Part shown: positions 42,466-51,200 of the stretch, one piece after another
Layout of the letters: every line of letters begins with the position of its first letter
Numbering within the stretch: position 1 is the first letter of the stretch
DNA from: an uncultured Rhodocyclaceae bacterium
Lineage (GTDB): Bacteria > Pseudomonadota > Gammaproteobacteria > Burkholderiales > Rhodocyclaceae
Assembly (NCBI GenBank): GCA_907163225.1
Contig: OU015322.1
Span: forward strand, 1,651,001 to 1,715,000
Direction of reading: 5' to 3'
Length of the DNA stretch: 64,000 nucleotides
Translations under genes and position numbers: made by a program
Notes under the pieces: model-generated
Databases searched by the model: none
The model's input: the letters and a program-made list of their open reading frames with translations, nothing else
Told to the model about the DNA's origin: nothing

Positions 42466-45400
42466 TGGCAAAGGTCATACCCATCGGGCAACCTGCGAAC
42501 GAATCTGAACGTCAGGCGATCGGTTTCCTTCGGGACCACCTCCCCGATGGCTGGCTGATATTCCACAACTTCGAAATGCGCCAGCGTGAGGAAGTGTTCG
42601 AAATCGACATCGCCATCCTCGCGCCTCACGCGGTGTTTCTGGTTGATGTCAAAGGGACGCGGGGCAACATCGATGTGTATGGCTCCAAGTGGTATCCCGA
42701 GGGCCGGCAGCCATTCTTCTCGCCGCTCGCCAAGCTACGCAGCCATGCCAAAACTATGGCCACCATCATCCGAGAGAGTAACAACGGTCTGATCGAGCTG
42801 CGTAAGGCCCATGTGCATGCTACGGTACTGCTCACCTCTGATGATGCTGCCGTGTTTGATCAAGCGGGCATCGACAGCCCGGACGTAACCGACTTTAAAC
42901 GCTGTCTAAAATACTTCCGTGACGCGAGCCGCATCCCCGACAACCGGCTGGATAACATCACCCGCTTTCATTCCCAGATATCCAAGGCCATCACAGGTAA
43001 CGCCAAGCCCAAAAGCTCGGCGCTGGTGTTCCGTGACTGGCAAGTAGAAGAAAAACTGGGCGGCACCGACCGCTACACCGAGTACCGTGCCAAGCACAAC
43101 CTTCTGGGTAAAAGCGGCGGCATGGCCCGCCTGCGGGTATATCAGGCAGACCCCTACCAGGACGAAGCGGCGCGTAACGAAGAACTCAAGAAAATCAGTA
43201 ATGCCTACCGCGCCGTGGCGCATATGCCGACCCACGCCAACGTGCTGGCGGTGAAGGATCTCTTCAGGAATGAAGAGGAGGATAAGGTGGTTCTGGTCAC
43301 CGAGGATCTGCCCGGCCAGGCATTGCGTTTGCACATCAACAAGCCCACGCTGGCACTGACGTTTGACCAAAAACTTCAGGTGATGCGTGATGTGCTATCG
43401 GCCCTGGACCATGCGCACCGCCATGAAGTGATCCACCGCAACCTGACCCCCGATGCCATCCTGGTGACCAAGGGCGGGCAGGCACGGGTGACTGGTTTTG
43501 ATTTCGCTCGAGTCGGAAAAAACCGCACCTCTACCATCGCCGATCAGATCATCGATGACCTGGAGCCAGCTTATCAGGCGCCAGAGTGCTTCAAGGATCC
43601 GACCCAGGCCAGCATCGCCTCTGACCTCTATGCGGCCGGCCTCATCTTCTATGAGCTGCTGACGGGCGAACTGCCCTTCGAAAGCGTCGACCAGATGATG
43701 GAGGCCGACGGCAAATTTCCGATGAAGCCCTCGGAGCACAAGCCAGATCTGCCCAAGGGCATAGACGAATGGCTGCAGAAGTTCTGCGAGTTTGATCCTG
43801 AGGAGCGCCATATCAGCGCGGCTGTTGCCCGTAAGGCGCTGGATGACGTAATCCTGCCGGAGGCAAAGAATGATTCTGCCCCAGAGGCCGGTGGTCGTGC
43901 CGCAGCTTTATCTCAGATCCCGGACGACCTGAGCAATCTGCCTCAGGATTTCATCCTGGCGGATCGCTTTCGCATCCAAAAGAAACTCGGCAGTGGCGGA
44001 TTCGGCGTTGCCTACAAGGTGTTCGATTCGCTGGGCGACGTGGTACGGGTTATCAAGCTGGTGACCAAGGATCGCCGCAGCGTTTATGAACGCCTGCGAC
44101 GCGAATACAAAACCCTAACCAACTTGCCCGACCACCCGCATGTTGTGAAGGTGGTTTGGGCCGATCGCATGGCAGATGCCAAGCAGACGCCTTACATCGT
44201 ATTCGAATACGTCGAAGGTTTGGATGTCTCGGATCTAATCGATGCGGAGGCGCTTTCACTCGAGGATTCGATGCGGATCCTACGGGAGTCTGCAGAGGGG
44301 CTGGTCCACCTGCATAAGCATGGTGTTTACCACCAGGACGTCAAGCCTTCTAACCTCCTCTGGACCGATTTGGGCGTTCGCATCATTGACTTTAATGTTG
44401 CGGTCACTGAAAGCGACGAGGTTCAAGGCGGTGGTGGGACAAAGCGTTATCTGCCACCGGATTACGACTACGCTTCCGAGCCGGTCGCATCGGACCGCAT
44501 CGATCGCGACATCTATGCCTTGGGGATCTCGTTTTACGAATGTCTCACCGGAAAATATCCCTTCGATGAGCCGACGCCGCCGATCAAGGGCCAGCCCAAG
44601 GATCCGAAGCAGTTCAAGGGTTGTGCCGACCTGAGCACGTCGCTGATCAATGTGCTCACGAAGATGATCGCCCCGGAGCGAAAGGATCGTTTCGCAACGG
44701 CGGAAGAATTATTGACGGCATTGTCCGAGGTCAAGCGCTATCGCTCAGGTAACACCACGGGCGAAATCGGTGCCGGACCCAAGGTAATGGCGAAGTTGGG
44801 CTTCGAGCCGACGCTGCCAAATACCAACCCCTTCGTCACGCATCTGCTGACCCTCTATAGCCAGAGCCAGGTATCCAATGCCGGCACGCGTGGTCTAGAC
44901 GAGGTTGGCAAGGCGACCTATGTGCCGACCTATCTGGATGAGAAGCTCAAGCCCGCGCTACTCAAGGGTGAGTTCCGATTGGTGATCATCAGCGGTAACG
45001 CCGGTGACGGGAAGACGGCGTTCATTCAGCAATTTGAGGCGTTTGCCGAGAGCAAGGGCGCACAGCTGCAGCGCGGCGCGAACGGTGCAGTTTTCCAGAT
45101 CAAGGGGCACACCTACCAAAGCAACTATGACGGCAGTCAGGATGAAGGCGATGAGCGCAATGATGCGGTGCTCCAGAAGTTCTTTGCTCCCTTTGCCGGC
45201 AAGGATAACTCTAGCTGGCCCGAGAATCAGACTCGCCTGATCGCCATCAACGAGGGCCGCCTGGTCGACTTCTTCCTTGAGCACGAGGACGAGTTTCCGC
45301 TGCTTGCCAAGCAGATCCAGCAGGGCTTGGCAGGAGCTGCGCCTGAAAGCGGCATTGCCGTAATCAACCTTAATTTGCGGTCGGTGGTTGCTGAGCCTGA

Positions 45401-46616
45401 AGTCGATCAGCCCTCTATTCTGGATCGCCTGGTTACCCGTATGGCCCAGCAAGAATATTGGCAGGCTTGCGAACAGTGCGATCTCAAGGGGAAATGCTAC
45501 GCATACCACAATGCACGGACCTTTCAGGATCCGGTAGCTGGCCCCAAGGTGATTGAGCGGCTAAAGATGCTCTACACCATTACTCATCTGCGCGGCCGCT
45601 TGCATATCACGATGCGAGACCTGCGTTCGGCTTTGGCTTTCATGCTGGTGGGTACCCGGGATTGTGACGGAATCCATCAGCTTTACCAAAGCGGCGGTGA
45701 AGACAATCAAAACCGCATTCTGGATGGCTTTTATTTCAACTCCTGGCTAGGCGGTGGGGAAGGATCAAATGACCGTTTGATCTCACTGCTGCGGGAGATT
45801 GATATCGCCGAGGTCAGCAACCCCGATCTGGATCGGGAATTGGGCTTCCTCAATCCAAAAACTAAGGCGATGAGCCGCTTTTCGTTTGCCGATCGAGATG
45901 CGTACGACGATGAATTGGTTGAGGCGCTGTTCCGCAATTTACCCCGTGATTATTCGTCGAAGAATCGCGCACGGCTAATCGTCAAGCACAGGAATTATCT
46001 CTCCCACATGCGTCGCCGGCACTTCTTTGAGCGTAGAGATGCTGGATGGAAAGAGATGCTGCCCTACGGGAGTATCGATCCCTTCCTTGCAGCTATTGAG
46101 CGGCCTGGCGCGAAAAGCGCTGAAGAGGTGACCGTTATTCTTCGGGCCATTAATCGGGGAGAAGGACTAAGCGATCCTGCACGGTTGGGTAACCAGCTAG
46201 CGCTCCGGGTACGCCAGGTCGAACAGGGCACTATCCGCAGCTATCGCTTGTTTGACGGCACGCACTTCACGCTCCGCACCGATCAGGAAACTGCGGCACA
46301 TCCCTTCTTGGAATGTTTGTCGCAGGCCCTAGTGCTTCACTATGCATCAGGGGATGGACACAAAGCCAATCTACGCATCAATCTGGACATTTACGAGATG
46401 CTAATGCGGCTCAATAAAGGCTATCGGCCAAGTATCGAGGAACAAGAGGGCTTTTACCTGAGCTTAGCGGTTTTCAAGAATTTGCTCGCCTCGGTGCCAT
46501 ACAAAGAGGTCCTGCTAACAAAGGCGGGCCACAAGTTTTACGAGATCAGTCGAGAAGATAACGGTGTTCTGACCATGAAGGTCTCGGAGAAGGGAGCTGA
46601 ATATCATGTCAATTAA
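42465..46616 (+). CDS. mad6: MAD6-like NERD / double kinase / P-loop ATPase protein
   Basis: The 1383-residue protein joins several parts. A NERD nuclease-like domain (~1-110) has FEIDIAILAPHAVFLVDVKG. A first kinase-like domain (~185-465) has HRN instead of HRD (~324) and GFDFA for DFG, so it looks inactive. A second kinase domain (~500-770) has KKLGSGGFGVAYKV, HQDVKPSNLL (~623) and DFN (~642), retaining Lys, Asp and Asn. A P-loop ATPase module (SGNAGDGKTAFIQQ, ~843) and a Cys cluster (CEQCDLKGKC) follow. The kinase half recalls PglW of BREX; the ATPase half recalls DndF/DptF. One-base overlap with hsdS. Confidence 0.85.
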   Translation: MAKVIPIGQPANESERQAIGFLRDHLPDGWLIFHNFEMRQREEVFEIDIAILAPHAVFLVDVKGTRGNIDVYGSKWYPEGRQPFFSPLAKLRSHAKTMATIIRESNNGLIELRKAHVHATVLLTSDDAAVFDQAGIDSPDVTDFKRCLKYFRDASRIPDNRLDNITRFHSQISKAITGNAKPKSSALVFRDWQVEEKLGGTDRYTEYRAKHNLLGKSGGMARLRVYQADPYQDEAARNEELKKISNAYRAVAHMPTHANVLAVKDLFRNEEEDKVVLVTEDLPGQALRLHINKPTLALTFDQKLQVMRDVLSALDHAHRHEVIHRNLTPDAILVTKGGQARVTGFDFARVGKNRTSTIADQIIDDLEPAYQAPECFKDPTQASIASDLYAAGLIFYELLTGELPFESVDQMMEADGKFPMKPSEHKPDLPKGIDEWLQKFCEFDPEERHISAAVARKALDDVILPEAKNDSAPEAGGRAAALSQIPDDLSNLPQDFILADRFRIQKKLGSGGFGVAYKVFDSLGDVVRVIKLVTKDRRSVYERLRREYKTLTNLPDHPHVVKVVWADRMADAKQTPYIVFEYVEGLDVSDLIDAEALSLEDSMRILRESAEGLVHLHKHGVYHQDVKPSNLLWTDLGVRIIDFNVAVTESDEVQGGGGTKRYLPPDYDYASEPVASDRIDRDIYALGISFYECLTGKYPFDEPTPPIKGQPKDPKQFKGCADLSTSLINVLTKMIAPERKDRFATAEELLTALSEVKRYRSGNTTGEIGAGPKVMAKLGFEPTLPNTNPFVTHLLTLYSQSQVSNAGTRGLDEVGKATYVPTYLDEKLKPALLKGEFRLVIISGNAGDGKTAFIQQFEAFAESKGAQLQRGANGAVFQIKGHTYQSNYDGSQDEGDERNDAVLQKFFAPFAGKDNSSWPENQTRLIAINEGRLVDFFLEHEDEFPLLAKQIQQGLAGAAPESGIAVINLNLRSVVAEPEVDQPSILDRLVTRMAQQEYWQACEQCDLKGKCYAYHNARTFQDPVAGPKVIERLKMLYTITHLRGRLHITMRDLRSALAFMLVGTRDCDGIHQLYQSGGEDNQNRILDGFYFNSWLGGGEGSNDRLISLLREIDIAEVSNPDLDRELGFLNPKTKAMSRFSFADRDAYDDELVEALFRNLPRDYSSKNRARLIVKHRNYLSHMRRRHFFERRDAGWKEMLPYGSIDPFLAAIERPGAKSAEEVTVILRAINRGEGLSDPARLGNQLALRVRQVEQGTIRSYRLFDGTHFTLRTDQETAAHPFLECLSQALVLHYASGDGHKANLRINLDIYEMLMRLNKGYRPSIEEQEGFYLSLAVFKNLLASVPYKEVLLTKAGHKFYEISREDNGVLTMKVSEKGAEYHVN

Positions 46617-48288
46617 GGGCAGAGACAAAGAATTCAGAATTCCCAAGGTTTCCTACCTGGACTTCAAGCACATTGAGATGGATCGTGTGCTGACGATGCT
46701 GTTTCCTCGGCTGAAATATGACGGCTATGCAAGCCGCAGACCCCCACGCGGAGGCGATCTATCGGTAGATGAGTTTCTGGCGGATTTTCTGGAACATCCC
46801 GAGTGGTTTTCTGGGTTTGATCAACATCCTGATGTTGTCCGAAGCTGGATAGAAACCGATCTGATGGACTTGGTGAATCGAGGCAAGAGCAATCAAGCCT
46901 TGGCTGCGCCGAGGCCACTACACGGGAATACCTATAAGTTTCGTAACGCGAAGCACACCCGCGACTACGGAGCTGCGGAACAAACGTACTGGATGCTTTT
47001 TTATGCCCGCAAGGGAAAGGGACAGGCGGCTCGCGACGCTCTGAGGAGATTCTTTTTCCCTGGAGTCGACCTGGTAACAGACCGCTACGATCCTAGTGCT
47101 TCAGTTGATGTGGAGACGCAGGCAATCCTGCGTCTGGATCACCAAGTTACCCAGGACATGAAAGACTCCAAAGAGCCCTCGCGATTCCAGCCACTATGCA
47201 TCGGCCAGGCTGACATTATGGCGGATGACATTCTGCGGCTGCTTGCTTACGAGCCATACATCCCTCGCTCCGTGCTGGTGGACTACCTCAAGACACTGAT
47301 GGCATTCCACCTGGCGCTTTACCACCTCAAACTGTTGCAGATGCTTCCCAAGCTGGTAAAGCAACGTGCCGGTAATGATCTCTGCGCAACGAAGGAGTGC
47401 CCGATCAACCCCGGCATGGACAATGCCATGGAAGGCTGTCCCTACCGCGTCGCGTTGGTAGTGGACATGGGTGATTTGAACAACCCAGACATGGCTGAGC
47501 TGGCTCGCAAGTCTACTGACCGTCTGTATCGCCAGATCCCCGCCTTTGTGCAGGCCAATTTCGTCGTCAAAAAACTCGATGAAATGGCGGAATACCTGAG
47601 CAAGAAAACCGGCAAGCTGGCCTCGCCAGCCAACGGGACATTCTCTGTCGGTGATCTCGTTGCCCTGTTAAAACCCGAACACGATATTGAACGACAAGCA
47701 TACTTCAAATTCCGCCTGGCCAGCCTGATCGAAGAGTCCTCTTCCGGGAGCGAGGATGTTGATCCAGAAATCCGCGCAGTGACTGCGATGGGCCTTGGGG
47801 AATTTGAATCCTTCATCGAAATCTTGATGGCCTATCGTGGCAAATACCATCGTCAGTACATCACCGAATGCCTGGACTCCCTGTTGTTGAAAAACAAAGA
47901 GACGGGGCTTTTGGCCCAGTCCCGTACCAAGGGCAGTGCTCGCCGATTCGTGTTGGGCAGCAAGCTGCTTGAGGTACTCCTCCAGATTGCCGTGCTGACT
48001 CAGGATGGTGGGCGATTTGTCACTCGGGAAGTGCGTATCGAGGAACTGTTGGGATTCCTGAGAAACCGTTATGGCCTCCATATTGACCGACTACCAGAAA
48101 GCGGCCAGAGCAATAGCAGCATTCTGGACCGGCGAGCTTTGCGCTTGAATCTAGAAGCCTTCAAGCGTCGGCTGCGCGAAATCGGTTTCTATGAGGATCT
48201 GTCGGATGCCTACGTGACCCAGAAGGTGTCTCCACGCTATGCAATTGAGAGAAGCAATGGAACGGAAAAGAAAGGGAAGCGCGCATGA
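46606..48288 (+). CDS. mad7: MAD7-like defence protein
   Basis: The 560-residue protein has no catalytic motif that I recognise. Features are a basic N-terminus (MSIKGRDKEFRIPKVSYLDF), a mostly helical body, and a possible metal site around NDLCATKECPINPGM and EGCPYRVALV (four Cys, ~265-290). It overlaps mad6 by 11 nt and mad8 by 4 nt, so the three are translated together. Its size and place between a P-loop protein and a giant HerA-like ATPase mirror DndG/DptG in the phosphorothioate restriction module DndFGH. It is probably an obligate partner of those ATPases; that is inference. Confidence 0.75.
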   Translation: MSIKGRDKEFRIPKVSYLDFKHIEMDRVLTMLFPRLKYDGYASRRPPRGGDLSVDEFLADFLEHPEWFSGFDQHPDVVRSWIETDLMDLVNRGKSNQALAAPRPLHGNTYKFRNAKHTRDYGAAEQTYWMLFYARKGKGQAARDALRRFFFPGVDLVTDRYDPSASVDVETQAILRLDHQVTQDMKDSKEPSRFQPLCIGQADIMADDILRLLAYEPYIPRSVLVDYLKTLMAFHLALYHLKLLQMLPKLVKQRAGNDLCATKECPINPGMDNAMEGCPYRVALVVDMGDLNNPDMAELARKSTDRLYRQIPAFVQANFVVKKLDEMAEYLSKKTGKLASPANGTFSVGDLVALLKPEHDIERQAYFKFRLASLIEESSSGSEDVDPEIRAVTAMGLGEFESFIEILMAYRGKYHRQYITECLDSLLLKNKETGLLAQSRTKGSARRFVLGSKLLEVLLQIAVLTQDGGRFVTREVRIEELLGFLRNRYGLHIDRLPESGQSNSSILDRRALRLNLEAFKRRLREIGFYEDLSDAYVTQKVSPRYAIERSNGTEKKGKRA

Positions 48289-51200
48289 GCGACGCGTTCA
48301 CTAGACTGGCACAGGGAAAGCTGAACGCGGCGGTAGCAGGCCTGTTGTGCCCTCGTATCGAGTCAATACTGAGCGATCGTGGCCCAGGCCACTGCATGCG
48401 AGTTACCGACCTTGACGACGATGTGATGGAGTCGGTTTGTAAAGAGCTGCGCCGAACTCGCCCTGATGGGAATATCTTCATCCTTGGTGGCCACGACCAG
48501 GAAGGTATGCCTTTTCGGGTGACATCCACCAAGCTGGTGGAGCTGCGAAATCCAGATGCGAATGGTGAGCTGCGCCAGCCTCTCCTGGTTTTCATTCCAA
48601 CATCTTTGCGCACCAGCGCCGAGGACTCCTTCGGCGTGGCCACATTCGAAGACCTGACCTTTACGGCGATTTACGAAGATCTGACCAATCTGCTGCTTAA
48701 TCGACTACCTGCAACCCTGCTTGGCCACGTGCGTGACCTCTTTGGATTCATTGCAGAAGAAGCGTGGCTTTTTGCTGATGACGTTTCCCGCGTTAGATAT
48801 CTGCTCACGGCGCTAGAAAATGGAATTGACGGAGAAACGCTCGGAGCCAGCTTGTATGAATTGACGTTGATTCCCGACTTCAAGCTTTTTGCTGACCTTG
48901 GCATGGTCAACAGCAAGATCCGACGGAACCTGGGCAGCGTTCGAAATCTGATGGCCTCTCACAAATCCGTGCGTGGACGCATCGCGGATTTGGGGCTCAG
49001 TGATAAGGCACTGGAAGCATCACTGTCTAGCTACTTTGAAAAATACGACATCCAAGAACCGGAATCTTGGACTGCGCCCATCGCAACGGACAAAAACTGG
49101 TGGGGTATTTCATTTGATAAATGGACTTTCCAAGAAGAGCTCTCTCTCGATAAAGTTTTGCTGACAGTCTTGGAAACCGATTTGCCGATCGTTCAGGAGA
49201 ATGAAACCAGCGACCAGCTATCTGGCCTCATCGGACAGCAAATATTAGTTCCTAACGATCGCCGCAAGATGAATCTGGTTTTTGAGGTCACCCCTCACCC
49301 AGCTAAAGTCAGTGGGCTGGATCACTTTACGGTTCAGATCGTTTCCCAGAACGATGGCCCGGTCGGAAAATCAAAGAAGGTCAAAGCCTGGACACCAAAC
49401 CGGCTGCAATGCACCGTTACTCTGGACAAGCTCAACAAGATTGAGTTTGAGGAAGGTTGGCACTTTATTCGGGTTCTTCCTTGGACGGTTGACGGTGATC
49501 CGATTCCGCTAGAGGCGGATTCGGGCTCTAAAGCTGCCAAGCGTTCGTACGAGAGTGAGCCATTCTATGTCCTTCCAGGTGGAAGCATTGAGGAAGAGCC
49601 GCCTCAGCGGGCGATACCAATTGAGCAAAGCCTCGAGCACGCGCGGTTCCGATTACAGCTTATCGCCCTGGGTGACGAGCGCAATCCCGATGAAATAACG
49701 CTAAGTAGTGTTAATTGGGCAGAAGGCGGTCGTTCCAAAAAAGCATCACGCCAAGAATTGCTACTAGCAAAGTTTGGCCATGAGGGTGCGGTGCAAATTC
49801 CTATGTCGCGCATGCTCAAGACAATCGAGCAGCGGATATTGGCAGAACCAAAGCATCCGTCTGGCTGGCGCATGCAGATTAATCTCGATGCGGCTGAACT
49901 GCCTTCAGAAGTGGGGTTGACGCTGCCTACTTCTGCCGCCATGGCATCGTTCTTGGCTGCTAGGGAAGAACTATTCGCTGCCATACGTAAAGATGAGGCG
50001 GAATTGATTATGCAGGGGCTCGCCTTCCGAGATACTGAGAAGGAGTGCCTTGCTTACGCTGAAGCCTATCTTGACCTTGTACGGAATCTCATTCGACAGG
50101 CTGAAATTTCATCGGGCGCTGAGCGTCAACAGCATCTCCAGGCGCTGCGCAATGTCCTTGCGGTGGATTCGTTACACGTGATCCTGACGGATTTTCGTGG
50201 CAGACACCGTGAAGCAGTTCTGGTCTCCCCCACACATCCACTTCGTACCTTGTGGCTAAACAGCTGGGTGACCCTGGGTAAAGATTGGATTGAAAAGATC
50301 AAGGCCGGCGGAAAAGATCACATCCCGCATGTCAGATCCGCATTGTTGGACAGCCTCGTTCCATCGGCATATCCGGTCGGGATTCCTGTAGAAGATGGCC
50401 GCATTTTCACGCCCGTCGACAATCTGAATGCTTTCTGGGCTCTGTACGCTCCCACTACTGAGGAAAACTCTCGAGGCCTAATGGCTGAGATTTGCTCCGC
50501 GCTAGGCCTGGCAGAACCGTCAGCAGCGGGAGCGGACATCTCTGGGAAAGTGATTGCAGACAAGATTGAGCGATATCTTTCCCAACATCCATATGTTCGT
50601 GAGTTATCGCTGAACGTGTTCAATGCTGGCGCCGGATCCGTCATCGCAGATGCATTGCTGTCGCTGCAACAGAAACGCGAACACGCGGATTTGCGCTACG
50701 ACGTTCGACTATTTACGTCCGACCCGGATTCTCCAGTACTGGGGGAGTCCATTGAATCGATGGTTCGTCCAGGATCTACTGTCAACGAGGTGGCAGACGC
50801 CTTTGCAACCTCGACCGGCAGTCACCTGTTCTCGAAACTGAATCTGGCTAAGCATGCCCTTTCGGAATTTCATGCGAATGCCAAGGCGTTCCCTGCCCAT
50901 ATTAGTGTGCTGCTGGATGTATTTCCTGCTGAGGAACTCTCTATCGCAGAGAAGCCGATGGGAGTCACACCACTTCATGGACTGATTCAGGACTTCAACA
51001 CTGAGTTTGTTGACGATAACTCGGGAACCTACTGGAACAAACGACCGGTTGTCGGTCGCTCGCTCAATTCCGATAGCCAGGCGGCTTGCTTTGACTTGCT
51101 TTCAAACTTGAGCCGCCACATCTGCTTCGCCACCGCAGCTGTTGCAGCCTCAGGGGCCAGCTTCAAGTCAGTGCCTGTCGTGACCTTAGGTTTAGATGTT

